A stretch of 64,000 nucleotides of DNA, from positions 153 through 64,152 of the forward strand of contig NZ_KB893157.1 in assembly GCF_000374005.1 (NCBI RefSeq). The letters run 5' to 3'. Position numbers and translations under genes: made by a program. Below the pieces are notes generated by a model. It was not told the DNA's origin and did no database searches. It was given only the letters and a program-made list of their open reading frames with translations. Shown here piece by piece: positions 25,924 through 34,523 of the stretch. Each line of letters begins with the position of its first letter. Position 1 is the first letter of the stretch. This DNA comes from Kiloniella laminariae DSM 19542. Its GTDB lineage: Bacteria; Pseudomonadota; Alphaproteobacteria; Kiloniellales; Kiloniellaceae.

Positions 25924-27114
25924 CTACACTGATATAATTTTCTTAAGGGATTCAATAACGTGTCTGACTTCCTGATCTTGTAGATCTTGGAAAATTGGGA
26001 TTGAGAGACAACTTTGGTAATAGGATTCTGTCACAGGGAAATCTAGCACGGAAAATGGAGACAGCTCTTTGTAATAAGGCTGTCGGTAAATCGGAATATA
26101 GTGAATTTGTGTACCAATTTTGAACTGGTACAGTTTTTTCACAATCTCAAGTCGTGTTAAGCCAATTTTCTCGAGCGCAATATTTACCGTATAGAGATGG
26201 TGTCCCGAGCGCCTGCGAAAGGCCTCAGAAGTTTGGTTGGCCTTTATGAAGGGAAGAGCGGAAAAAGCTTCGTCGTATTGCCGAGCAATGTTTTTTCGTG
26301 TTTCTATGAAACGATCGAGCTTTGCTAGTTGACTGAGGCCCAGTGCAGCTTGAATGTCTGTCAAGCGGTAGTTGAAGCCGAGGTGCTGTTGTTCGTAATA
26401 CCACGGCAGGCGATCATCACCTTCAAATGCTTCGTCTGGATCGAGATATTGAGGATCTCGCTCAATGCCATGTGTTCGGAAGAGGCGCAATTTGTGGGCG
26501 AGATCATCGTCGTTGGTTGTGACGACTCCTCCTTCACCTGTGGTGATGGGTTTCACGGGATGAAAGGAGAAGACACACATGTCAGAGTACTTTCCACACC
26601 CGACGGGGGAGCCGCACTCATATCGAGCGCCTAATGCATGAGAGGCATCTTCAATAACTATTCTGTCGCCAGAGATTTTCCTGATCTTCTGCATATCTGC
26701 AGGCAAACCTGCGAAATGAACCGGCATGACCACAGAAATTTCAGGATCATCCTCCAAAGAAAGCTGGAGTTCCTTAAAAGAGATATTGAGGGTTTCTGCG
26801 TCAATATCGACCAGCTTAACCGCAGCGCCGCAATAGCGCATAGCATTTGCCGAGGCGACAAAGGTAAGAGGAGATGTAATTCCCTTTTTTCCTGGCTCCA
26901 AGCCCGCAGCGATGCAGGCAATATGCAGTCCGGCGGTCGCGCTGGACACCGCAATTGCGTGTTTTGCACCCACATAGTCGGAGATGGCTCGTTCGAAGCG
27001 TTCTACCGTCGGACCTTGTGTGATCAAATCACCTTTTAAAACTGATACTACAGCTTGGATATCGTCATCTTCGACCAAGTGACGTCCATAGTTGAGAGGC
27101 CTGGAGACTGTCAA
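25924..27114 (-). CDS. pseC: UDP-4-keto-sugar aminotransferase (PseC)
   Basis: 396 aa PLP enzyme of the DegT/DnrJ/EryC1/StrS family. FSFHPVKPITTGEGGVV contains the Schiff-base Lys. VSSATAGLHIACIAAGL and IEDASHALGARY bind the cofactor phosphate and ring. RLTDIQAALGLSQL and GTQIHYIPIYRQPYY are close to the PseC pattern. It aminates C4 of the UDP-4-keto-6-deoxy-L-altrose product of PseB. The start overlaps pseB by 4 nt, the normal pseBC arrangement. Confidence 0.88.
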   Translation of the reverse strand: MTVSRPLNYGRHLVEDDDIQAVVSVLKGDLITQGPTVERFERAISDYVGAKHAIAVSSATAGLHIACIAAGLEPGKKGITSPLTFVASANAMRYCGAAVKLVDIDAETLNISFKELQLSLEDDPEISVVMPVHFAGLPADMQKIRKISGDRIVIEDASHALGARYECGSPVGCGKYSDMCVFSFHPVKPITTGEGGVVTTNDDDLAHKLRLFRTHGIERDPQYLDPDEAFEGDDRLPWYYEQQHLGFNYRLTDIQAALGLSQLAKLDRFIETRKNIARQYDEAFSALPFIKANQTSEAFRRRSGHHLYTVNIALEKIGLTRLEIVKKLYQFKIGTQIHYIPIYRQPYYKELSPFSVLDFPVTESYYQSCLSIPIFQDLQDQEVRHVIESLKKIISV

Positions 27115-28109
27115 TCTATTACCGCTTTAAGTTGTTCTGCACTGTACCACTCACCATTGTTGTCGCTTGAATAGGCGAAATCCTCAGCGACAGGGACGCC
27201 GAGTTCGTTCTCGTATTTGTTAGCAACTTGATCAACCCAATTGTGGTGAGCGGGTTGGATGACATAAAAGTCTTTATATTCGCGTGTGTTTCGTGCTTCG
27301 TCGCTTGGAATCATAATTTCGTGGAGCTTTTCGCCGGGGCGAATTCCGATGATTTCCTGTTCGCACTCTGGTGCAACTGCCGATGCCAGATCTGTAATTT
27401 TCATGGACGGTATTTTGGGAATAAAGACCTCGCCCCCCCTCATGAGATCCACGCATTTTTCAACAAAGGCAGCACCTTCGGCTAGCGTTAACCAGAAACG
27501 TGTCATGCGAGGATCAGTGATTGGTAGCTTACCAGTCGAACGGCGCTCTTTGAAGAAGGGAATCACGCTTCCACGCGAGCCAACAACATTCCCATAGCGA
27601 ACAACAGAGAAAATCGGTCCGCCAATCGGTGAAAGGTTATTGCCGGCAACAAAGAGCTTGTCAGAGCAGAGCTTTGTGGCCCCATAGAGGTTCATTGGAT
27701 TCACGGCTTTATCGGTAGAAAGGGCAATAACACGCTTCACACCAGTATCAATGGCGGCATTGATGATGTTTTCGGCTCCGATTACGTTGGTCTTAATACA
27801 CTCAATCGGGTTATATTCTGCCGCAGGGACTTGCTTCAGCGCTGCTGCGTGGATCACAATATCGATGCCATTGAGAGCGCGCCTCAAGCGATCTTCGTCG
27901 CGTACGTCACCAATGAAGTATCGTAAGTTTGGATGGCTAATTTTCTCAGCCATCTCATATTGTTTCAGTTCATCTCTGGAGAATACAACGATACGCTTTG
28001 GTGAATAATTTTTAATAAGCTTATGGATAAACGCTGTCCCAAAGGAACCAGTACCTCCAGTTATAAGAATGGAACTATTATTTAAAATATGAGTTTGTCC
28101 TGTACTCAT
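27111..28109 (-). CDS. pseB: UDP-GlcNAc 4,6-dehydratase, inverting (PseB)
   Basis: 332 aa extended SDR, the usual PseB size. The NAD(P) loop is ILITGGTGSFGTAFIHKL, then VVFSRDELKQYEM, a strong PseB/FlaA1 signature. The catalytic region is STDKAVNPMNLYGATKLCSD with Tyr-x-x-x-Lys. It performs the first step of pseudaminic acid synthesis: removal of water and inversion at C5 of UDP-GlcNAc. It is soluble; the membrane form with TM helices is absent. It is followed by pseC with a 4-nt overlap. Confidence 0.9.
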   Translation of the reverse strand: MSTGQTHILNNSSILITGGTGSFGTAFIHKLIKNYSPKRIVVFSRDELKQYEMAEKISHPNLRYFIGDVRDEDRLRRALNGIDIVIHAAALKQVPAAEYNPIECIKTNVIGAENIINAAIDTGVKRVIALSTDKAVNPMNLYGATKLCSDKLFVAGNNLSPIGGPIFSVVRYGNVVGSRGSVIPFFKERRSTGKLPITDPRMTRFWLTLAEGAAFVEKCVDLMRGGEVFIPKIPSMKITDLASAVAPECEQEIIGIRPGEKLHEIMIPSDEARNTREYKDFYVIQPAHHNWVDQVANKYENELGVPVAEDFAYSSDNNGEWYSAEQLKAVID

Positions 28110-28168
28110 TGTACTTGATCCTTATCTAATTTTTCTATGCAATTTTTGAGAAAATACAAATTTCTATT

Positions 28169-29062
28169 TCATAGCAGTGTTTTTAAGCTTATACTCAGAG
28201 ACGGCATCTCTCTTCCCAGAAAACGACTAACCTTCTTTGAACTTAACGACATGTCCCTTGGGCGAGGCGCGACTAAACCTGCGTCCTTGGTCAATGCCGC
28301 ATGTAACCGAGTTTTGTCAATCTCTAGCAAATCCGCTAACCGACTAGCAAACTCATATTTTGATACACGGTCTGATCCGACAACGTTATAGACTCCCTTT
28401 GCCTCTCTCTCAATCAAATCCGTAATGGCTTGGCAAAGATGATCTGTGGAGATTGGAGTGAAAAAGGAATCAACGAACCCATTAAGGGGTTCTCCACTCG
28501 TCAAACAGTTGATCATCCAATCTGAGAATGAGGGCCGCCAGGGAAGGCCGGGGCCAAAGAAGTTGGTACGGATGATCAGGCTTTCAGGATTAAAAGAGAG
28601 GCTCTGCTGCTCACCTTCCCATTTTGTGCGTGCGTAGGCGTTTAATGGTGTCGGAGGAGTGCCTTCTTTTATAAAAGGCCTTGTCCCGTCCCAAAGATGG
28701 TCTGTTGAAATATATACGAATTTGGCATTTTTTTGGCGTGCTTCACGCGCCAGAGCCCCAGATACCTCTGCATGGAGCTTGCGTGCATATGGCTCGTTGT
28801 TTTCGCAAAAATCAACGTTAGTCAGCCCTGCACCATGCAAAATGACATCAAATCTCTCTCTAGATAGATAGGTGGAAAGAGCTGCAGGTTGCAGAAGATC
28901 CAGTTGAACTGATACAGAATTCGTTTCAACTGGTGTGTGTGTGTTGATAATGCCAACAGTGTTGGCGCCTTGCTTATTTAAATGCTTAACAAGGTGGTGC
29001 CCAAGAAGGCCACTTGCCCCGGTTACCAGCCATCGAGACGGTCGGTGGGAGAACTTTGTCAT
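28169..29062 (-). CDS. RmlD-like SDR sugar-nucleotide reductase
   Basis: 297 aa with start ATG 29062, chosen because AGGAG lies 7 nt before it; an ATG 18 nt upstream has no such site. The NAD(P) loop WLVTGASGLLGHHLVKHL, YISTDHLWDG and the catalytic NAYARTKWEGE (Tyr-x-x-x-Lys) fit the RmlD substrate-binding family (dTDP-4-dehydrorhamnose reductase type). No RmlA/B/C are nearby, so a rhamnose pathway is not supported. It may reduce another keto sugar, such as an intermediate in a variant of the Pse pathway. It is first of the pseB-side gene block after a 320-nt gap. Confidence 0.8.
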   Translation of the reverse strand: MTKFSHRPSRWLVTGASGLLGHHLVKHLNKQGANTVGIINTHTPVETNSVSVQLDLLQPAALSTYLSRERFDVILHGAGLTNVDFCENNEPYARKLHAEVSGALAREARQKNAKFVYISTDHLWDGTRPFIKEGTPPTPLNAYARTKWEGEQQSLSFNPESLIIRTNFFGPGLPWRPSFSDWMINCLTSGEPLNGFVDSFFTPISTDHLCQAITDLIEREAKGVYNVVGSDRVSKYEFASRLADLLEIDKTRLHAALTKDAGLVAPRPRDMSLSSKKVSRFLGREMPSLSISLKTLL

Positions 29063-29382
29063 CGTTTTCTCCTGAAGCAACGCTCAAGATCTCTCGTAAA
29101 TAAAATGCTAATATTTATAACGAAGACTAATTTTATCAATTGAATAGCCATTATTTTTGAACATAGGTGCTTTAGTTTTTTCTCTGAACTTGTGGACAAT
29201 ATAATGACTTGCAACTATTATTTTACTACCTTTTTTCTCTATTAGGATGAGCTGGGATGACCAGTATTGTAGCCAATGAGAAGGCTCTGCATAATTGGGG
29301 AGTAGTAGATTGCTACATGAATTTTCTCATTGGCGAAAGAAAAGGAACGCTTTCTCCTGGGAGTTCAGAAACAAAGCGGATG
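29063..29382. other. 320-nt A+T-rich gap inside the glycan operon, with an inverted repeat
   Basis: The only long non-coding stretch within the leftward series. It holds a perfect 11-bp inverted repeat, GCCAATGAGAA (29272-29282) and TTCTCATTGGC (29324-29334), with a 41-nt loop. On the minus strand a TATAAA (29119-29114) lies downstream of TTGATA (29139-29134), but with only 14 bp between, so a promoter is weakly supported. The short plus-strand reading frame at 29257-29439 has no recognisable product. Confidence 0.55.
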
Positions 29383-30081
29383 TTAAATGAGGAGTCCAGC
29401 TCTCATGATTTTTCCACTATCTGTTCCCTCATTCATTAAAAGATCCAAAGCGGAGAGATGGCTTTCGAAGGCTCCATAGAGTTGGTGATATATTGGATGC
29501 TGGTATTGGAAATAGCTATAGGGTACTAAGGCCTCTTCGAAATATGAAGACTGCTCAAGGTAGTCTTTTGAACCCGGTGCTGATAGATAGTGATCAGCTC
29601 CAACTTCTATAGAAATCTGTGCAAGCAGTTCTGCTTTCTTTCCTTTGGCATTTAATTGGCTCGCGCAAACAATTTCAGTCCGAATATCCAAGAGTGACAT
29701 TATCTTATGGATGATGGCGATATTGAGCTTGCAGAGAGATTGATAATCTGCAGTCAGAATTTCTTCTATCTTCGGAAATATCTCATTGAAGGCTCGTGCT
29801 TTCTTATAATTATGTTGGAGGCTTTTTAAAAAGGTATGGGAAAAATTACCATACTCGTTGAGCTGGACCTCATTGATGAGTTGATTATAGAGACCTTTTG
29901 TCTTCGTGGGGACAGATACAAGCTGAATACCATTTGCGGATTTGAGTTTATTTCGATTTTGCCATGAGCGCTTATCGTATTGGACATTGTCAAGAAAGAC
30001 AAAGCAATCAACCGCTTCAATCATTGCAAAGTACCCAACCCATGGCAAAAAGGTTGGCTGCATTATAGCAACTTGTTTCAT
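29383..30081 (-). CDS. WbqC-family protein
   Basis: 232 aa. The N-terminus VAIMQPTFLPWVGYFAMI and FVFLDNVQYDKRSWQNRN are the signature of the WbqC family (PF08889), found next to glycan and nonulosonate genes and suspected to be acyl or amino-acid transferases. The conserved His/Asp/Glu positions of family members cannot be assigned function by eye. It lies 25 nt behind the beta-propeller gene. No good ribosome site precedes ATG 30081, so translation may depend on its neighbour. Confidence 0.8.
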   Translation of the reverse strand: MKQVAIMQPTFLPWVGYFAMIEAVDCFVFLDNVQYDKRSWQNRNKLKSANGIQLVSVPTKTKGLYNQLINEVQLNEYGNFSHTFLKSLQHNYKKARAFNEIFPKIEEILTADYQSLCKLNIAIIHKIMSLLDIRTEIVCASQLNAKGKKAELLAQISIEVGADHYLSAPGSKDYLEQSSYFEEALVPYSYFQYQHPIYHQLYGAFESHLSALDLLMNEGTDSGKIMRAGLLI

Positions 30082-30106
30082 TGTTTATACTTTATAAAAT
30101 ATTGGA

Positions 30107-31003
30107 TCAGGCTTCTATTGCGACACAAATTCCTTCATAACCGTAATTATTTCCATTGTAAAACATGACCTTTCCTTGAGAACTCTTTAATACGATCATG
30201 TATTCCATCATATGGCTATCATGACCTATACCCGAAGAACCGATAGCACATATTGCATCGTTGCGCGTCCAGTTAATTCCATCTTGAGAAGTCGCGTGCC
30301 CTGGTTGATATGCTTTCCCCTTGTGAGAAAACCACATTTCCCATTCTTTACCGTTGTGAAAGACGTATGGGCGTGCGAGCGAGGTTTCATTTTGATTTTT
30401 AAAGTTAACTGCCACCTTACCTTCGCGATGCCAATTAAGCCCATCATCTGATGTTGCAATTTGGATGTTGTATCGGGGCAGGTCAGGGGTTATCCACTCG
30501 ACGCCACCAACATAATACATAAGCCAGCCATTTTCCGATTTGATTACCCAAGGGGCAGTGTTTATCAAAGGATTCACTCTACTGCGTCCAATTATTGGTG
30601 CCTCTGACCAGCGCTCGAACGTTTTGCCATTGTCAGAGCTAATCGCAACTCCACCAAAGAGATCCATTCGAGTGGTTCCCCCTGGTTTAAATCCTATGTA
30701 GTATAGTAGTTTTTCTGTGCCGTTGCTTGTGACGCAAGATGGCAATACACCGTTATCATCGAAGCAGCCTAATCGGCCGGGCTTGAGAATGGGGTCAGAG
30801 GAGTATTCAAGAATTATACTTGGTGCAGTAATATCAATGATAACGTAGCCTATATGTGATTGGTTTTGTTGATTTCGGCTACCAAAGTAAATTTTATAGA
30901 CATCTCCAGTTAAGTTTTCTGGAGTTGGAAGCATCGCATGAGACTGTGCCCACCACATTTTTTTGTTTGGTGTAATGAGAAGGCCGAGTTTTTCCCAAGC
31001 CAT
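30107..31003 (-). CDS. Five-bladed beta-propeller, glycosidase-like protein
   Basis: 298 aa. Repeated blade motifs SSDNGKTFERW, TSDDGLNWHREG and TSQDGINWTRND, together with VYKIYFGSRNQQNQSHIGY and LMYYVGG, point to the GH32/43/68/130-type five-bladed propeller fold. There is no signal peptide, so it acts in the cytoplasm. Such proteins inside biosynthetic loci may be phosphorylases or non-catalytic sugar-binding proteins. Acidic catalytic residues could not be assigned with confidence. AAGGAAA lies six bases before ATG 31003. It sits between a methyltransferase and the WbqC gene. Confidence 0.65.
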   Translation of the reverse strand: MAWEKLGLLITPNKKMWWAQSHAMLPTPENLTGDVYKIYFGSRNQQNQSHIGYVIIDITAPSIILEYSSDPILKPGRLGCFDDNGVLPSCVTSNGTEKLLYYIGFKPGGTTRMDLFGGVAISSDNGKTFERWSEAPIIGRSRVNPLINTAPWVIKSENGWLMYYVGGVEWITPDLPRYNIQIATSDDGLNWHREGKVAVNFKNQNETSLARPYVFHNGKEWEMWFSHKGKAYQPGHATSQDGINWTRNDAICAIGSSGIGHDSHMMEYMIVLKSSQGKVMFYNGNNYGYEGICVAIEA

Positions 31004-31025
31004 TGTCGTTTCCTTGATAGATTAT

Positions 31026-31658
31026 TTAACGATAGACGTAGCAAGTTGTTTCGTAGAGCCCGTAGTCATTGCGGATAATAAAGTTGCGAGAGATTGTATT
31101 CTCGACGATTTTTGCTATGTCATCTAGCTTCGGGTGGAAAAGTCCTTCACCTTCCCAATCTACATAATTTGACATAACATTGAAGGCGAGGCCAAGGCGT
31201 ATTTTTCTTGAAAGTCTTTGAAGAACTTGTTCAAGATAGAGGCACATCTGGTTATAGCCTAGATCATTACTACGAGTAAAAACACCGTTTATGATGATGT
31301 AGTCAAACTCGGGTAAGACGTTTTCATCTTCTAGTATGTCGATGCAATAAAATTCAGTATTGGGATAAAGCTCTCTGCATTTTTCTATATAAGCAGGGGA
31401 GAGATCAAGCCCGCAGTATCTAATGTGCATGGCGTTATTTTGCTGAAGATAGGCTTTGAATGCTCCGAGGCCACAGCCAAAATCGAGCAAAGAAACTTCA
31501 TCTTCCTGATGGGCTGGGATCAAATCAGCCATAACTTTGTAACGCTTTTCGGCGGCTTCCTTGGATCCCCAATTGACAGCTGCATGGCCGGTTCCATGTT
31601 GCTTCAGGCAATTTTCGTAAAAGGAGACAATCTCTAGGTACTGTTTCTCACGAGTCAC
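31026..31658 (-). CDS. Class I SAM-dependent methyltransferase
   Basis: 210 aa. SAM motif I is VSLLDFGCGLGAFKAYLQ (about residues 56-73), with a following acidic YCGLDLS and EFDYIIINGVFT as motif IV region. It is predicted to methylate a small molecule or sugar intermediate in the glycan pathway (O- or N-methylation; substrate unknown). Its start overlaps the NeuD-like acyltransferase by 4 nt. Together with the two FkbM proteins there are three candidate methyltransferases in the island. Confidence 0.8.
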   Translation of the reverse strand: MTREKQYLEIVSFYENCLKQHGTGHAAVNWGSKEAAEKRYKVMADLIPAHQEDEVSLLDFGCGLGAFKAYLQQNNAMHIRYCGLDLSPAYIEKCRELYPNTEFYCIDILEDENVLPEFDYIIINGVFTRSNDLGYNQMCLYLEQVLQRLSRKIRLGLAFNVMSNYVDWEGEGLFHPKLDDIAKIVENTISRNFIIRNDYGLYETTCYVYR

Positions 31659-32356
31659 TGTTTGATCCCGAAATAAGAGCGCTTTATTGTGCGAGAGAGG
31701 CGATGATCTGGCCCATGGATACTAGCGCTTTCCTGAACGGCGACGCTGCCCTCGATCATGTTTTTCGTTACATTTGCTCCCATGGAGATGACGCAGTCAT
31801 CACCCACTTTCGTAAAGTCTTTCAGAGTTGCGTTTACGCCGATGAAGCAGCGTTTCCCAATTTCACAATGCCCTGATATCACGACGTGGGACGCAATATA
31901 ACTGTGATCAAGAATTTGAGTTCCGTGCCCGATATGGTTTCCCGACCAGATCATGACATTGTCGCCAATCTTAACTTGTGGCTGGATTGTCTGATTCTCG
32001 AGTATGAAGCAGTTCTCCCCAACCTGAAGGTCATCCCAAAAAACGGATTTTGTACAAATGTAGGATGCGAGCTTGTAGCCTGCCTCCTTGAGCTGTTGGA
32101 ATTTTTCCTGCCGCCTTTGATTGAGCAGGGTATAGGAGACTGCGACATGGGCATCAAATTCCGCTGGAGGATATTCCCGAATAAGTTGTGAAAAGGTAAT
32201 GACTGGCAAGCCTTCAAGGCTACCTGATGATTTTTGGTCATCGTCCACACAGAAGGCGATTACTTCTCTTACCCCATCCTGAGTGAAGTAAAATCGTGCT
32301 AGTGTTGCAAATTCACCCGCCCCGAATATGACCAGTTTTTTTTGATTTCTAGACAT
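31655..32356 (-). CDS. NeuD/PglD-like sugar acyltransferase
   Basis: 233 aa. An N-terminal Rossmann-type UDP-sugar-binding domain begins KLVIFGAGEFATLARFYF. A C-terminal left-handed beta-helix of hexapeptide repeats (VKIGDNVMIWSGNHIGHGTQ, CEIGKRCFIGVNATL) follows, as in PglD and NeuD. It would acetylate an amino sugar or an O-position using acetyl-CoA. It lies 2 nt after pseI. No GNAT-type PseH was recognised, so this enzyme is the best candidate for an acylation step of the pseudaminate-like sugar (inference). Confidence 0.82.
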   Translation of the reverse strand: MSRNQKKLVIFGAGEFATLARFYFTQDGVREVIAFCVDDDQKSSGSLEGLPVITFSQLIREYPPAEFDAHVAVSYTLLNQRRQEKFQQLKEAGYKLASYICTKSVFWDDLQVGENCFILENQTIQPQVKIGDNVMIWSGNHIGHGTQILDHSYIASHVVISGHCEIGKRCFIGVNATLKDFTKVGDDCVISMGANVTKNMIEGSVAVQESASIHGPDHRLSRTIKRSYFGIKQ

Positions 32357-32358
32357 TC

Positions 32359-33435
32359 TTATTCCTTATTACCCCATTGGGTATCCTCAAGAAATACTGG
32401 TGCGTTTTGAGGAATGTCTCTTGTAGCCACTCGACCGGTCAGAGAACCAAGGTGTTTCGCGCAAGCGCCTTTAGGGCCCCGGATTGAGCGTATATTTTGA
32501 TAAGAGAGAATTTCGCCCTTAGCAATGTTTCTTGTCGTGTAGATCACCCGATTGAAGCGTGGGTTACTTTTTTCTGCCTGAGTCTGCCCGTAGGTACTGG
32601 TGCCCATTATTTTGTGAGCAAGGTTGCAACGTTGTACCAGCTCCGAAAATTCGCTTACTGTAAGAGAGAATGCCGCGTCAACGCTTGTGGTGTCGTCCTC
32701 TGCTTTTACATGTTTTTCAATGACCGTAGCGCCTGCGGCAATTGCGAGTTCTGCTACGTGATGCTTTTCGCTGTGATCTGACAGACCGATTGGGCAATCG
32801 AGACGTTCTTCGAGGACTTTTATGCGGGAGAGATTAGAATCTTCAGTCGGAGCAGGGTAGGCGCTGATACAGTGCAGAAAGCAGTAATTGGTTGCACCGA
32901 GTGATTTTATGAAGGCCTGTGTTTCCAAAATATCAGTAAGAGAAGCTGCTCCGGTGGAAACGATAAATGGTTTTCCAGTTTGGACAACATATTCGATTAG
33001 GGACCAATCGAGAAGCTCTGGTGAAGCAATCTTGTAAGCTGGAGCATCAAACCTTTCCAACAAATCCACCGCCGCGTGGTCAAACGGAGAAGAGAAAACA
33101 GTGATGCCCAATTTCTTCCCGTGTTCAAAGATTGGGCCGAACCAATCCCAAGGAGTGTGAGCCTTTTCATAGAGATCATAGAGATACTGGCCGTCCCACA
33201 AACCGCCTTCAATAAAAAAGTCCGGCGAGCGAACATTGAGAGTCAAGCTGTCGGCAGTGTATGTCTGAAACTTGATAGCATTTGCACCGGTTTTAGAGAC
33301 CTCAGTCATAAGCTTTAGAACGTGATCTAAGTTATCAGCGTGATTCCCTGAGACTTCTGCGATGATGTAAGGAGCACTTCCATCGCCGATCGTATAGCCG
33401 TCAATTTTACATGTGTTTAGGGATGTCTCAGTCAT
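32359..33435 (-). CDS. pseI: Pseudaminic acid synthase (PseI, NeuB family)
   Basis: 358 aa. The TIM-barrel start APYIIAEVSGNHADNLDHVL and FQTYTADSLTL are typical of PseI/NeuB. FSSPFDHAAVDLLERFDAPA and YKIASPELLDW follow, with GLSDHS and TVIEKHVKA. The C-terminal SAF antifreeze-like domain is about residues 290-350. It condenses PEP with the 2,4-diacylamino-2,4,6-trideoxy-altropyranose released by PseG. The GNHADN and FFIEGGLWDG stretches favour PseI over sialate synthase. It sits upstream of the NeuD-like gene and downstream of the kinase-like gene. Confidence 0.88.
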   Translation of the reverse strand: MTETSLNTCKIDGYTIGDGSAPYIIAEVSGNHADNLDHVLKLMTEVSKTGANAIKFQTYTADSLTLNVRSPDFFIEGGLWDGQYLYDLYEKAHTPWDWFGPIFEHGKKLGITVFSSPFDHAAVDLLERFDAPAYKIASPELLDWSLIEYVVQTGKPFIVSTGAASLTDILETQAFIKSLGATNYCFLHCISAYPAPTEDSNLSRIKVLEERLDCPIGLSDHSEKHHVAELAIAAGATVIEKHVKAEDDTTSVDAAFSLTVSEFSELVQRCNLAHKIMGTSTYGQTQAEKSNPRFNRVIYTTRNIAKGEILSYQNIRSIRGPKGACAKHLGSLTGRVATRDIPQNAPVFLEDTQWGNKE

Positions 33436-33461
33436 TGGAGCTGTCCAAAGAGTAAAGAGAG

Positions 33462-34499
33462 TTAAGATCGTTCTTTTTTATCAATGAAGTAAAGTCCTTC
33501 GCCGACATTGCGCATAATGAGCGGTAGAAATGAGTTCCATCGCCGATCCTGATGCATCTTGTTCACATTAATAACGTTCCAAATTCTTCTTAAAAGCTCT
33601 GAAAGGCCCAGAAGAAGCGTATTGGTGTAAGGTAGTTCAAGTTTGTCGCACACTGCGAAGATTTGTTGCTGGACAGTCGAGAAACCAACGCCATTGGCCA
33701 CGCTTTGGCGTCCCATTTTTATCAGTGAAAAGCCGATGAAGGCTTCGGCATTACATTGCCTGAATGATTCCCAATCCACAATTGCCGCAATGGAATTTTT
33801 GTGACATAGCACGTTGTGTGGGTGCAAGTCGATGTGAAAGGGGCTCAAAGTGGGGGGCCGACCGATGTCAGCTTGGAGTACACGATCGCAGGCTTGAATG
33901 ACAATCTCATTCCAGTTTTGCGAAAGGATCTCTGGACCAAGAGGGCCTGTAATTGCGAAAAGCGCTTCGGTTGTAGAAAAGTCCTCCAGTAAAGTCTGTG
34001 CAATATCCTTTCCGTTAAGTGATTGCTCGGAAAGATCTTCAGCCTTCATCGTTGCAAGTGTGGAGCGGAGCGTTATCAGTGTTTTACAGTATGAAATCAG
34101 TTCGCCGAGCGAGCCTTGGAACTGCTTCCCTTCGGCAAAGTTCTGCAGGATCCAAACATCATTCCCGTCTACAGTGAGGAACTCTTTGCGTGAGTTTCTC
34201 AAAAGAGAAGGGAAGAGTGTGTCGTTAATCTTCGCAATTTCATTGGTAAAGACTGCTTGCCTCTCAAGAGGCTTAATGTCTGGTGCTGTCTTTTTTTTAG
34301 CAACAACAATACTGTTCTCGGTTTCTATTCTTAAATTGGCAGAATTTATCCCGCCGCCATCACAGGGCGTAATATTTTGGACGGCGCCAAGGTGAGGATA
34401 AAAATTACTGACGAGCTCAGCGATATGATCCCCGGAAATAGGAGCGCTCTGGCCTGAATTTTGAGGAGCCGAGAAAAAATCTGAGGTAAAGAGCTTCAT
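33462..34499 (-). CDS. APH-fold (aminoglycoside-phosphotransferase-like) kinase
   Basis: 345 aa. The kinase core shows PFHIDLHPHNVLCH (Brenner HxDxxxxN loop, about residues 241-250) and AAIVDWESFRQCN, the metal-binding Asp. The N-lobe has ENSIVVAKKKTAP with a candidate ATP-binding Lys. APH-fold enzymes in glycan loci phosphorylate sugars (for example hexosamine 1-kinases) or small alcohols. It is between pseI and an SDR gene, with short gaps (26 and 24 nt). The substrate is unknown. Phosphorylation is not part of the standard Pse pathway. Confidence 0.78.
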   Translation of the reverse strand: MKLFTSDFFSAPQNSGQSAPISGDHIAELVSNFYPHLGAVQNITPCDGGGINSANLRIETENSIVVAKKKTAPDIKPLERQAVFTNEIAKINDTLFPSLLRNSRKEFLTVDGNDVWILQNFAEGKQFQGSLGELISYCKTLITLRSTLATMKAEDLSEQSLNGKDIAQTLLEDFSTTEALFAITGPLGPEILSQNWNEIVIQACDRVLQADIGRPPTLSPFHIDLHPHNVLCHKNSIAAIVDWESFRQCNAEAFIGFSLIKMGRQSVANGVGFSTVQQQIFAVCDKLELPYTNTLLLGLSELLRRIWNVINVNKMHQDRRWNSFLPLIMRNVGEGLYFIDKKERS

Positions 34500-34523
34500 G
34501 TCGCCGTTTCATTCACTATTGAG

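Noticed and set aside
28169-29062. dTDP-rhamnose pathway based on the RmlD-like gene
   Set aside because: No RmlA, RmlB or RmlC in the window; RmlD-like SDRs serve many sugar pathways.
29257-29439. 60-codon plus-strand frame in the operon gap
   Set aside because: No recognisable product, runs antisense into the WbqC gene, and its sequence is shaped by the inverted repeat.
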